Of a DNA stretch of 64,000 nucleotides, positions 46,129 through 54,914 are shown in pieces. Origin of the DNA: Fodinibius salicampi (GTDB taxonomy: Bacteria > Bacteroidota > Rhodothermia > Balneolales > Balneolaceae); NCBI RefSeq assembly GCF_039545095.1, contig NZ_BAABRS010000001.1:1240001-1304000 (forward strand), read 5' to 3'. Positions within the stretch are counted from its first letter, which is position 1; each line of letters begins with the position of its first letter. Both the position numbers and the translations under genes were made by a program. The notes beneath the pieces were generated by a model. That model searched no databases. It had not been told where the DNA came from and saw only the letters and a program-made list of their open reading frames with translations.

Positions 46129-47127
46129 TTAGAGATCAGAAAGAAACTCGGTAATCTCCTCTACGGTTCGCCTTAATTCGTCGTGGTGCAGGTTGTGGCC
46201 GGCTCCATCGATATGCACAAGCTCACCGTGCTGCATCACGCTGACCGCTTCTTTGTGAGTTTCACGTGCCTGCGAGGGAGCATCTGCCTTCAGGATCAGT
46301 GCGGGTACTGCAATCTCCGCAAGCGAATTCCCCGTCTGCATGGTGCCTGACATCGCCTGCCACTTCTGGCTGCTGTAGGCACCGTGATACTGCTTTTTAG
46401 AAAGTGCCCAATAGTGGCAATCCATCATCGCCCACTTGCTGTTCTGACGCTGGCATAACGCCACCAGGTCTTCGAAGCTGTAGTTGTTCTGGGCTACCAG
46501 CGATTCGGGCGTACCAAACATGCTTACAGAAAGTTGATCCGGGTTCTGCGGGGGCCTAGGCGGTGCTTCACGCTCTTCAGCTTCTTCAGTCTCCCGGTCT
46601 TCTTCCTGTTCCTGGTCCTCGTCTTCATTCTGTTGACCGGGACCTCTTCCCAGACCGGGATCAAGCATGATTATGGCTTCTGCCAGCTCGGGATACTCAG
46701 CTCCTACCCTCATGACTGTCGCAGCGCCCATCGAATGCCCCATCAGGATTGGCTTCTCAAATCCCATCTTCTCCACAAACGCCACCACATCTTCCACCAA
46801 GGTATCACCGTCGTCTGAAGTCGTGAAAGGATCCGAAAGGCCGTGGCCACGGGTATCAACCATAAAAATATTGTACGACTCCTGTAGCTCCCACGTCAGT
46901 GTGCTCCAACAGAGACCGTTATCCGTAACGCCATGAAACATTACGATCACCGGTTTTTCCGGTGCCGGAACGGCCTGGTAGTAGTGCATGCGAATTCCGT
47001 TCGCGTACACGTAGCCATCCGACCATCCCGCTGGCTTGTCGGGCAGCTGTGCCGTTGCCAATGATGGCAGCATGAGTAGGAAACATAGCAATTGAAGATA
47101 GTTGAAGAATGATTCCCTTTTATTCAT
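46129..47127 (-). CDS. Secreted alpha/beta hydrolase with acidic insertion
   Basis: 332 aa. Signal peptide about 1-26 (SLATAQ). Core motifs are MFHGVTDNGLCW (oxyanion hole), VDTRGHGLSDPF and the nucleophile GHSMGA. An E/D/R-rich insertion of about 25 residues (about 185-210) sits in the lid position before the cap. The C-terminal His is in IDGAGHNLHHD. Substrate unknown. Confidence 0.85.
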   Translation of the reverse strand: MNKRESFFNYLQLLCFLLMLPSLATAQLPDKPAGWSDGYVYANGIRMHYYQAVPAPEKPVIVMFHGVTDNGLCWSTLTWELQESYNIFMVDTRGHGLSDPFTTSDDGDTLVEDVVAFVEKMGFEKPILMGHSMGAATVMRVGAEYPELAEAIIMLDPGLGRGPGQQNEDEDQEQEEDRETEEAEEREAPPRPPQNPDQLSVSMFGTPESLVAQNNYSFEDLVALCQRQNSKWAMMDCHYWALSKKQYHGAYSSQKWQAMSGTMQTGNSLAEIAVPALILKADAPSQARETHKEAVSVMQHGELVHIDGAGHNLHHDELRRTVEEITEFLSDL

Positions 47128-47359
47128 AGTATTTATTCCTACGTTAGTTCTGTTTTAATGATTTTGGTTATATAAGCGTAAAGTATTTTCGTTAATAAAC
47201 AGTTAGTCAATAAAGTGTTTACCAGTTGGCGATTTGTTTTAATTCTGCAATCCATATTTTTACAGGTAAACACGTTTAATCAATATTTATGCGTATCTCT
47301 GTCCATTTGTTGTAGAGTTTTTAAAGAGAGCGCACCTCTTCTACCTGATTAAAAATTCC

Positions 47360-48247
47360 TTATTGTTCCGGATTCAGGTGCTTGGCAAAGAACTCCTCCA
47401 GTGCGGGTTCGGTAACGTCAAGCTGTTCATTATAGGCTACGCCATGCCCGCCTTCCAATTCCATATATTTGATATCTGCACCTGCACCCTTCATCTTATC
47501 CACAAAGTCTTTAGTCAGTTCAGGGCGCACAACCGAGTCTTCAGTGCCCTGGATGAGAAACAGCGGTGGATGGTCACCTGCTATATACCCGATGGGCCAC
47601 CATTCCTCTTTTGCCCTCGGCATATCGCGACCTAATTCTGTGGGAGGTGAACCGGCGGCTGCTACATTAACCATACTGGAATATTCGTTCCAGCCTTCCC
47701 CCTCCAGACCGGCTGATTCAGGAGCCATTGCCAGCATCATGGCTAAGTGTGCACCTGCCGAATGACCATAAGCCCCGATACGGTCAGGATCTACCTGGTA
47801 CTTGTCGGCGTGGGCGCGCAGCCAGCGAACCGCAGTCTTAACATCTTCAATACAGGCCGGAAACTTGGCTTCATCCAGCAGACGATAGTTGATATTAATA
47901 GTGACATATCCTTGCTGAGCATAGTCAACCATCATCTTCTGGTAGACATCCACCGACTTTGATCCCGCTCTCCAGCCGCCGCCGTGGACGATCACCAGAG
48001 CCGGGCGCAGCCCACTTCCGATATTAGCCGGCATCGCCAGATCGAGCTTCCAGGCGTCACTTCCACCCTCCTTATAGCGGATATCTTTGGTTACCGTAAT
48101 TGTTTTGTGGTCTGTATCGATCACCCTGTTAACCGGCTCTTCAAAAGACTGTCCCATACTAATGCCAGTGACGGCAACAACGGAAAACATCGTCAATACC
48201 AGAGATACAGTGGCTCTTTTCATAAATGCTAGTCTGGCTAGTTTCAT
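47360..48247 (-). CDS. Secreted BD-FAE-like esterase
   Basis: 295 aa. Signal peptide about 1-33. HGGGWRAGSK gives the oxyanion hole, GHSAGAHLA the nucleophile, and GGHGVAYNE the His. This set matches the BD-FAE family of bifunctional feruloyl/acetyl-xylan esterases (hormone-sensitive-lipase-like fold). Removal of ester groups from plant polysaccharide would fit the neighbouring GH53 gene. Confidence 0.87.
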   Translation of the reverse strand: MKLARLAFMKRATVSLVLTMFSVVAVTGISMGQSFEEPVNRVIDTDHKTITVTKDIRYKEGGSDAWKLDLAMPANIGSGLRPALVIVHGGGWRAGSKSVDVYQKMMVDYAQQGYVTININYRLLDEAKFPACIEDVKTAVRWLRAHADKYQVDPDRIGAYGHSAGAHLAMMLAMAPESAGLEGEGWNEYSSMVNVAAAGSPPTELGRDMPRAKEEWWPIGYIAGDHPPLFLIQGTEDSVVRPELTKDFVDKMKGAGADIKYMELEGGHGVAYNEQLDVTEPALEEFFAKHLNPEQ

Positions 48248-48300
48248 TATATTTAGTGATTTAATTTCAAATTATTCTTCTATAGAAGCTAAAGTATGCA

Positions 48301-49398
48301 CTACTCCGGGGCATCATCTTCTCCCGTCTTCCCGCGCTTGTACCTGTCAAACACGTTAATGACCGGACGTACATTGCAATCTTCGTCAAAGTAATCACTT
48401 CCACATCGACTGGCAGGCTCCCACCAAAAGACGCCTTTAATCTTGCGGCTGGAAACATTTAACAACGTTTCATTTACATCCTCCAAAAAGGCCTTGCGCG
48501 CCCCCCCAGCTATATCTTCAGGATAAGGTGCGTTATGATCTTCATATTCGTGAGGACGATAACCGGTTTCTACAAGCACGATATCCTTGTCATAATTCTC
48601 GACCAGCGAAAGCAGATTTTCACGAAGCTGCAGCAAGTTGCCGTGCCACCATGGGTAATACGAAAGCCCGATAATGTCGTAAGGAATGTTGTAGGAGTTG
48701 AACTTGTCGTAATACTGTTTTGCCCCGTCTGTATCAGCCCCGTTATCGTAATGAAGCATAATCAATGGTCGTGGTGCTTGTCCCCGACCGGCGTCTACTC
48801 CATCCACACCCGCTTTAAACAGGGCAGCAAAATTATCCCAGTTCTCCGGCAGTTTGCCCAGTGGCCACATCATGCCATTCCTCACTTCATTACCGATCTG
48901 TACCATCTCCGGCATTACGCCCGCCTCGCGAAATGCCTCAATTGTATTCTTGGTATACTGGTAGACCGAATCAATCAGCACTTCAACATTGGTCGTATCC
49001 CAGGCGGCGGGAATATACTGCTTGCCGGGATCAGCCCATGTGTCGGAATAGTGATAGTCGAGCAGGAATTTGAATCCGTGCTCTTGGGCTTCCTTGGCCA
49101 GATCAATGGTGTATTCCAGATCGTTTGGCAGCCGGTCGGGGGAATGAAACAGCCTGAGACGAATCCAGTTATACCCGTGATCACTGAAGATCTCCAGTCC
49201 CGGCTTTACCTCCCCATTCTCCTTGAATTCCACGCCCCCGTCTTCGGCCGATTTCAGGAATGAGAGGTCGGCGCCCACAGCGTAGTTAATATCAACAGAT
49301 GAGACAGAGTCAGGTTGCTGAGCAATTGTATCCTCACAGGCAAGAGTTGTTATGAGAATCACGGCAAATAAAAAGAACCAGCATTTTGAAAATTTCAT
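48301..49398 (-). CDS. Glycoside hydrolase family 53 endo-beta-1,4-galactanase
   Basis: 365 aa, probably a lipoprotein or secreted (signal about 1-26, with LACED that can serve as a lipobox). GH53 (beta/alpha)8 features are VGADLSFLKSAEDGG, NWIRLRLFHSP, DYHYSDTWADPGKQ, the acid/base Glu in QIGNEVRNGMMWP and the nucleophile Glu in VLVETGYRP. Cuts beta-1,4-galactan of type I arabinogalactan and rhamnogalacturonan side chains. This is the key to the substrate of the surrounding region. Confidence 0.93.
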   Translation of the reverse strand: MKFSKCWFFLFAVILITTLACEDTIAQQPDSVSSVDINYAVGADLSFLKSAEDGGVEFKENGEVKPGLEIFSDHGYNWIRLRLFHSPDRLPNDLEYTIDLAKEAQEHGFKFLLDYHYSDTWADPGKQYIPAAWDTTNVEVLIDSVYQYTKNTIEAFREAGVMPEMVQIGNEVRNGMMWPLGKLPENWDNFAALFKAGVDGVDAGRGQAPRPLIMLHYDNGADTDGAKQYYDKFNSYNIPYDIIGLSYYPWWHGNLLQLRENLLSLVENYDKDIVLVETGYRPHEYEDHNAPYPEDIAGGARKAFLEDVNETLLNVSSRKIKGVFWWEPASRCGSDYFDEDCNVRPVINVFDRYKRGKTGEDDAPE

Positions 49399-49587
49399 AT
49401 GTGAAAATTATTGATTTGTTTTAGTGATTTTATCTAATCAATTTAGTCAGTCTACTACCTAAGCTTCCAATTACGTTACTTAATTCATTCCAGCCAAGCC
49501 TCTTCTACCTGGAAGCCATACCGTTCCCCCCCTCATAATCAGGGTTTTCAGAGGTATCAATCAGGAAAGGTGAAACTTTCCAATCTC

Positions 49588-49734
49588 TCAATACGACTGA
49601 TACACATGATCAAAAACCTCATCTTCATCCAGAGTATCAGTCCAAACCCCTAACACATTTTCTTCTTCCGCTATATCATGCGCCTCCTTAATGGTTTCCG
49701 GAGAACCCATCAGTTCTAACAGTCTGTACGTCAT
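49588..49734 (-). CDS. Small acidic ORF of unknown function
   Basis: 48 aa from an ATG: MTYRLLELMGSPETIKEAHD, then IAEEENVLGVWTDTLDEDEV, ending DHVYQSY. Amino-acid composition looks coding. There is no family match I recognise. It could be a short protein or the 3' remnant of a longer gene. Confidence 0.45.
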   Translation of the reverse strand: MTYRLLELMGSPETIKEAHDIAEEENVLGVWTDTLDEDEVFDHVYQSY

Positions 49735-50061
49735 ATAACAATTTTGTTGAATATCATTTTTTCAAGGGTACAAAGGATTCCTTGAATAAAAAAGTCGGGA
49801 TTTCTTTTTTTGATGATGATTTGTCTCTCAAGCGATAAGTTGGTAACAAGGATTGATGCAAAGGAATTAATTGAATACGTAGGTAAGTCTGCTAGCTGGC
49901 AGATTGACATTTTCCTTTTTGAAGGGGGTTAGCTATAAATAATGGATTAATTTTATCAGAACTTTATTTTTTCAGATATTTTTTTATATCCATAATTAAG
50001 TCTGATGTGATTAGAACAGATTTTTTTATAAATCAAGTTATTTTAATATTAATAGTATAAT
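49735..50061. other. Intergenic region upstream of the AraC gene, with a degraded IS-end repeat
   Basis: About 330 bp. 49830-49921 resembles the last ~90 bp of the element at 53990-54134, ending in the same TTGACATTTTCCTTTTTG (49904-49921), and is followed by GGGGTTAGCT, an attC-R'-like string. The rest is AT-rich and should hold the AraC promoter. Confidence 0.55.
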
Positions 50062-51210
50062 ATGATTCTTGAAGCTTTTTTCTTACTGGGAGCCATTCAT
50101 GGATTTATCTTGGCACTCATCCTATCACAAAAAAAGGTAAATCGTCTGCCAAACAAGCTGCTGGCACTACTAATGATAGTCTTTTCGATCGATCTGGGGA
50201 TGGCAGCTTTTCATAGCTTTGGACTGCATACGGCATATCCTGATTTTATCGGGATCGACTACCCCATCACATTGCTTTATGGGCCTCTTCTTTATCTCTA
50301 TGTAAAAACAATGAAAGATGGCTGTTCTACCATTAAGCGATACGATTATCTACATTTTGTACCCTTTATCATTTTACTGATTTATATGATCCCGTTTTAC
50401 ACTGGGACGTCCACTGCAAAGTTAGCATTTATTACTAGTCCTCAAGAACTATCCCACACATTTGGCTTTGGATTTATTAATCACCTCAAAGTTCTCCATG
50501 GATTAACCTATGCGGGGTGTCTCATTTTTATGCTCCTGTCTTACCGCAAGAAGCTAAAAGACTCTTTTTCTTCCATTGAAAAAGTGAACCTGAACTGGCT
50601 GCAAAATTTCGTGATTGCCTCCATTGTATTAGCTGCCATTGCCGGAGGAATACACTTTACCAACTTTTCTAATACGACTTTGATGGGATTGGGAGAGAGT
50701 GTCTATAGCAACATTACCCTGCTGTCGGTTACCATTTTTGTATATGGTATCGGATATATGGGCTTATACCAGGCGGAAGTTTTTACAGAATCAAAACCAG
50801 CAGAAAACAGCAATCACACACCACAAGAACAATATCAGAAATCCGGCCTAACTCAAGAGGAGGCCGAGCGCTATGCTAAGGAAATACGAAAAGTAATGGA
50901 GGAGCAGAAACTATATCAGGACAGCGATTTAAAACTAGCCGATTTGGCAAAGGAGTTTTCAATTTCTTCCCATAATCTGACGGAAATTCTTAACCAGTAT
51001 ATGGGACAAAATTTCTATGATTTCGTTAATCACTATCGCGTCAAAGAAGTGAAACAGAAGCTGAAAGATCCCGGCTCCAAAAACAAAACGCTACTGGCGT
51101 TGGCTCTTGATGCCGGATTCAACTCCAAATCTTCATTCAATTCCGTATTCAAAAAGCAGACGGGAATGACCCCTTCCCAATTTAGAAAGAATCATTCTAT
51201 ACCAGGATAA
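50062..51210 (+). CDS. Membrane-anchored AraC-family regulator
   Basis: 382 aa. Seven hydrophobic segments fill about residues 1-240. A linker and an AraC-type double helix-turn-helix follow (about 275-380: LADLAKEFSISSHNLTEILN, FVNHYRVKEVKQ, ALDAGFNSKSSFNSVFKKQTGMTPSQF). Such proteins sense signals through the membrane and act on neighbouring genes, most likely the TonB receptor that begins 110 bp downstream. Confidence 0.9.
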   Translation: MILEAFFLLGAIHGFILALILSQKKVNRLPNKLLALLMIVFSIDLGMAAFHSFGLHTAYPDFIGIDYPITLLYGPLLYLYVKTMKDGCSTIKRYDYLHFVPFIILLIYMIPFYTGTSTAKLAFITSPQELSHTFGFGFINHLKVLHGLTYAGCLIFMLLSYRKKLKDSFSSIEKVNLNWLQNFVIASIVLAAIAGGIHFTNFSNTTLMGLGESVYSNITLLSVTIFVYGIGYMGLYQAEVFTESKPAENSNHTPQEQYQKSGLTQEEAERYAKEIRKVMEEQKLYQDSDLKLADLAKEFSISSHNLTEILNQYMGQNFYDFVNHYRVKEVKQKLKDPGSKNKTLLALALDAGFNSKSSFNSVFKKQTGMTPSQFRKNHSIPG

Positions 51211-51277
51211 AGTATGCCGAAAATGATGTCCAATCCCACTGGCAAAGACGAATAAGAGCTTTCAAAGCCTTTTTTTG

Positions 51278-51319
51278 CCTGCAGAATATTAAATATCAAT
51301 TCAAAATATTTTCTGCAGG
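51278..51319 (+). promoter_or_regulatory. Long inverted repeat abutting the receptor start codon
   Basis: CCTGCAGAATATT (51278-51290) and AATATTTTCTGCAGG (51305-51319) form a near-perfect inverted repeat with one bulged base. The right arm ends exactly at the ATG of the TonB receptor. It could be a dimeric operator for the AraC regulator or an mRNA hairpin controlling translation. Confidence 0.65.
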
Positions 51320-53656
51320 ATGTACACCCGATTTGCTACAGTTGTTTTCTTTTTCCTCTTTGCATTTGCTATTCAAGATATACAGGCTCAAACCTGGACC
51401 ATCAGGGGAACGGTAACCGATGCATTGACCGACGAACCTCTGCCTGGTGCAAATGTTACAATTCCCGGCACCAATCCTCTTATTGGAACGGCCACGAACC
51501 AGGATGGAGAGTTTGAACTGATAAATGTACCGCTGGGTAGACATGATATTAAAGTGAGCTTTCTCGGATACAAACCGGTGATCAGAACGGGCGTACTTGT
51601 AAGCTCTGGTAAAGAAACGGTCCTTCATTTTGAGCTTGAGGAACAGGTATTCGAAGGAGAGGAAATTACGGTATCACCAGAAGTTGACAAGGCAGAACCT
51701 TTAAATGATATGGCCTATGCCAGCTCTCGCTCGTTTACGGTGGAAGAAACCCGCAGATATGCCGGCGGACTTGATGATCCCAGTCGTATGGCAACCGCTT
51801 TTGCAGGGGTATCGTCCGGCGGAGGCATCCAACAAAATGCTTTGGTAATCAGGGGGAATGCACCCAAAAATGTGCAGTGGCGCTTACAGGGAGTTGAAAT
51901 TCCCAATCCCAATCACTTTGCCGGACTATCGGTCGCTGGTGGCGGTGGTCTTACCCTGTTCAGTGGACAACTTCTGGCTGATTCAGACTTTTTGACTAGC
52001 GCATTCCCGGCCCAGTACGGCAATGCCCTGGCGGGCGTATTTGATATAAACTTCCGATCAGGTAATACCAATCAGCGAGAGCATGCCGCCCAGATCGGTA
52101 TCAATGGTCTGGAGTTTGCTTCGGAAGGGCCGTTTTCAGGAAAAAGTAACTCTACCTATCTTTTTAATTACCGCTATTCCACCTTGGCATTGCTGATGCC
52201 CATTTTGCCTACCGAGGGAGGCATTCAGTACCAAGATCTTTCATTTAAAATGGATTTCCGGACCTCAAATGCAGGGCGTTTTGAGTTCTGGGGTATTGGC
52301 GGCTGGGATGGGCAGCAAATGGATCCTACCATGGATAAAAGCGAGTGGGAGTATGAGCTTTGGGATCGCATCAAGTACGATATGAAAATGGGGGTCGGAG
52401 CCACAGGTTTGTCTCATAATATAGCTGTGGGGCAGAACAGCACTATTAAGACATCACTGGCAGCAACTGTAAATCATACCGACTGGCAGCAACAGCGGCT
52501 TAATCAAAATGTTGAGCTTGAACCTAATTTATCTATTAAAAATACAACTGGACGGCTTACAGCGCGATCTCTGCTCGATCATCGTTTTAACAAGCGTCAT
52601 CTGAACCGTACGGGATTCAGTATCCAGCACCTGTACTACAACATGGGTGTTGGGATTGCTCCCGATGATCAGCCACCGTTATCCACATATATTGACGGTG
52701 TGGGCAACAGTCAATTGATTCAGGCATTCACTCAATCCCGCTTAAACTTGTCACCGGATATAACATTACAGACCGGTCTCCATTCGCAGTGGTTCACGCT
52801 CAATGATGAGATTACCATAGAGCCCCGGGCAGGCGTCGAATGGCAGCTAACCGATAAATCTAGCCTGAATATGGGATATGGGCTGCATAGTCAGCTCGAA
52901 GATTTGCGAATCTATTTTGTGCAACCTGATGCAGGGTATCCCAATAAATCACTCAAGATGGCCAAAGCCCATCATTTTGTACTGGGATATGATCTGAAGT
53001 TCAACCAAAATACCAGGCTGAAAGTCGAAGCTTATAATCAGGAGCTTTATGACGTACCGGTTATCGCCGACAGATCGTTTTCCATGCTTAATTTCATGCA
53101 GGACTGGACTTTCAATGATCCACTGGTCAACAGTGGACGGGGGCGTAATTACGGCTTGGAAATTACCTTGGAACGATTTCTGGATGACGGCTACTACTAC
53201 CTGCTTACAGGTACTATCTATAACTCTCGTTACAAAGGCGGTGGCGGAGAATGGCGAAACACGCGATTCGATCAAGACTTTGCCTTTAATCTGCTGGGTG
53301 GAAAAGAGTTCATGTGGAAAGATGGTCAACGCGTGCTGGGCGTAAATGGCCGATTGAGTTATATGGGAGGAGAACGGTACAGTCCTATTGACAGTAAAGC
53401 ATCACGTAACAGAGAAGAAGTCGAATTTATAGAACAACGTGCTTTCGAAAAGCAATTTCCCAACCGTCTTATTGCTGACCTGACAGTGACCTACCGCATC
53501 AATCGTAACGACTATGCCTCAGTGTGGGCCCTACAAGTCAAAAATGTACTTATGGAAAAAGATTTGTCCCACGATTATAACTTTCAAACCAACCAAGTTG
53601 ATCTGGTCAAAGAGGGGACTCCGCTACCATTTTTTAGCTATAAGATAGAATTCTAA
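51320..53656 (+). CDS. TonB-dependent outer-membrane receptor
   Basis: 778 aa. Signal peptide about 1-23. A carboxypeptidase-regulatory-like domain (about 28-110: IRGTVTDALTDEPLPGANVT) precedes the plug (about 125-235: NALVIRGNAPKNVQWRLQGVEIP) and the barrel. The C-terminus ends PFFSYKIEF with terminal Phe. Imports a ligand using TonB energy. There is no SusD partner, and it is shorter than SusC proteins, so the ligand may be an oligosaccharide, a metal chelate or other. Confidence 0.93.
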   Translation: MYTRFATVVFFFLFAFAIQDIQAQTWTIRGTVTDALTDEPLPGANVTIPGTNPLIGTATNQDGEFELINVPLGRHDIKVSFLGYKPVIRTGVLVSSGKETVLHFELEEQVFEGEEITVSPEVDKAEPLNDMAYASSRSFTVEETRRYAGGLDDPSRMATAFAGVSSGGGIQQNALVIRGNAPKNVQWRLQGVEIPNPNHFAGLSVAGGGGLTLFSGQLLADSDFLTSAFPAQYGNALAGVFDINFRSGNTNQREHAAQIGINGLEFASEGPFSGKSNSTYLFNYRYSTLALLMPILPTEGGIQYQDLSFKMDFRTSNAGRFEFWGIGGWDGQQMDPTMDKSEWEYELWDRIKYDMKMGVGATGLSHNIAVGQNSTIKTSLAATVNHTDWQQQRLNQNVELEPNLSIKNTTGRLTARSLLDHRFNKRHLNRTGFSIQHLYYNMGVGIAPDDQPPLSTYIDGVGNSQLIQAFTQSRLNLSPDITLQTGLHSQWFTLNDEITIEPRAGVEWQLTDKSSLNMGYGLHSQLEDLRIYFVQPDAGYPNKSLKMAKAHHFVLGYDLKFNQNTRLKVEAYNQELYDVPVIADRSFSMLNFMQDWTFNDPLVNSGRGRNYGLEITLERFLDDGYYYLLTGTIYNSRYKGGGGEWRNTRFDQDFAFNLLGGKEFMWKDGQRVLGVNGRLSYMGGERYSPIDSKASRNREEVEFIEQRAFEKQFPNRLIADLTVTYRINRNDYASVWALQVKNVLMEKDLSHDYNFQTNQVDLVKEGTPLPFFSYKIEF

Positions 53657-53689
53657 ATGTTGTGTTCGTTTATAGCTAACGACATTCCA

Positions 53690-54138
53690 TGTTTAAAACA
53701 CTTAGTATTGACTGGTATTTTTGATTAGCAGATATTCCTTCAAACAGAAGGTTGGTGGCGGGCAGGGAACCAGTTAGACGACATTGAGCCATAAAGCTCG
53801 GGCAGAATGATTGCCCTGCCCCTTGCCACCACCGTGTAACCACCGGCAGCCACAGCAGGCTATAAACACGAATGCCTAAGAGGGACAGCGAGCCCGTGCG
53901 CGGGATTGGGAAATAGGCTGGCGGCCGGTTAGAGATCTGGGATAGTAGCTCTCCTGGAGCTGCAGTCTCTGTCCATTGATGGAGAATAAGCCCGAAAAGG
54001 GGTTTGGATGCCAGTAGGTAATCCGAACGTGATCACCGACACCGGTTGCCAGCTAAAGGTTTGAACCAAGGATTTATTGGAATAATACGATACTAAGGTA
54101 GGTGAGGACTATCTGCTTGACATTTTCCTTTTTGGCGG
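53690..54138 (+). mobile_element. IS110/IS1111-like non-coding end without transposase (possible bridge-RNA region)
   Basis: About 450 bp with no frame but strong structure. Stem GGTGGCGGGCAGGG (53754-53767) pairs with CCCTGCCC + GCCACC (53814-53830, 3-nt bulge) and encloses a GAGC/GCTC hairpin. The 3' part (about 53990-54134) recurs at 60735-60900 in inverse orientation and, degraded, at 49830-49921. It ends TTGACATTTTCCTTTTTG, like the -35-containing right ends I recall for IS110-family elements, and abuts an attC half-site (GTTAGGC, 54139-54145), the target of the IS1111-attC group. Family assignment is from memory and tentative. Confidence 0.5.
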
Positions 54139-54145
54139 GTTAGGC
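54139..54145 (-). other. Broken integron attC (R'' box)
   Basis: Minus-strand GCCTAAC 12 bp after the stop codon of the nuclease-like cassette gene, the position of the R'' box that starts an attC. The matching R' is not found nearby because the IS-like sequence begins within about 12 bp. A GTTAGC string at about 53674-53680 could be the displaced other half. Confidence 0.55.
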
Positions 54146-54157
54146 ATACAACTCTGT

Positions 54158-54721
54158 TTATAACTTATTAGCAACTGTCTCAATCTTTTCCTCTAATCCA
54201 GTCCATTTTACAGGAGTCCATTTATCCAAGGCTTTTGATAAAACCATAGATTTTCGTTTTGATTTTAGATCTTTTGCAGGAATGACTAAAAATTTCCATT
54301 GTCGCGGATCAACTTGGTCAGCGTTTTCTTTATCTGATTCAAGGTGAAGGCAAAAGACAAACAATTCGCAGAAATAGCCTTCGTCTTCGATTTTTACTCC
54401 CGGATTATCTCTCTCGAAATAGCTTGGTGGATTAGATTTCCATCCGAAGACCAGTGTTGGGGATTTAGTTTTACCCCAAATTTGGCGAAGTGCAATATTC
54501 TTTACTTGTATTCTAATTCTGTTTGAGCCTGAGCCATACTGTAAATCCCAAGGATGCCATCCCAAACCGACAAAATTCCATTCATCTCCCAACGCCATCA
54601 TAACAAGTGCTTCAGCGACATCACCACGGTGTGAATTATTTAAAATCCGTGTTGAATACATCGACTCTATAACTGTACTAAGAACATCTTCTCGATCAGG
54701 TATTTTTTTATCGCCACTCAT
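54158..54721 (-). CDS. PD-(D/E)XK-like nuclease, integron cassette gene
   Basis: 187 aa. HRGDVAEALVMMAL (Glu), WHPWDLQYG (Asp) and RIQVKNIA (Q-x-K) have the order and spacing of a PD-(D/E)XK nuclease site with a QxK variant. The second half is a mixed alpha/beta tail. No helicase, methylase or antitoxin partner is present. Lies between two attC sequences on the same strand, so it is probably a mobile cassette; a defence role is plausible but inferred. Confidence 0.65.
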   Translation of the reverse strand: MSGDKKIPDREDVLSTVIESMYSTRILNNSHRGDVAEALVMMALGDEWNFVGLGWHPWDLQYGSGSNRIRIQVKNIALRQIWGKTKSPTLVFGWKSNPPSYFERDNPGVKIEDEGYFCELFVFCLHLESDKENADQVDPRQWKFLVIPAKDLKSKRKSMVLSKALDKWTPVKWTGLEEKIETVANKL

Positions 54722-54756
54722 TGGGATAAACTTGCGTATTGATTATAAATTCGCTG

Positions 54757-54848
54757 TATGCCTAACGGCGTGGCGGTTAACGGGCGGAGCGGCCTACTCT
54801 ACTGATTGACTGCCAACGTATTACCGTCCCGTTGAAGCGCTTGTTAGC
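54757..54848 (-). other. Integron attC recombination site
   Basis: About 90-bp imperfect palindrome. On the minus strand it starts AGCTAAC (R''), then GCTTCAACGGG (L''), a 30-40-nt spacer, CCCGTTAACCGC (L') and GTTAGGC (R', 54764-54758). The arms pair with the small mismatches usual for attC. It sits just after the 3' end of the 54915 gene and before the 54721 gene, as expected of a cassette boundary. No integrase is in the window. Confidence 0.75.
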
Positions 54849-54914
54849 TTCTGGAGATCTTAAGCACTGGTTCAAATCTCAGATTATTACCTTTGCAAGA
54901 ATCGTTTGTAACAT

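Noticed and set aside
49830-49935. Complete attC site at 49.9 kb
   Set aside because: Only a GTTAGC-like end next to the IS-like 18-mer is present; no second arm or cassette gene could be paired with it.
43675-53656. Standard SusCD polysaccharide utilisation locus
   Set aside because: The receptor is short for SusC and there is no SusD-like lipoprotein in the region.
53740-54134. RNase P RNA, tmRNA or group II intron
   Set aside because: No conserved P4 or GAAA/AGAGGA-type RNase P elements, no tmRNA tag frame or ends, and no domain V or reverse transcriptase of a group II intron. Recurrence of the 3' part elsewhere fits a mobile-element end better.
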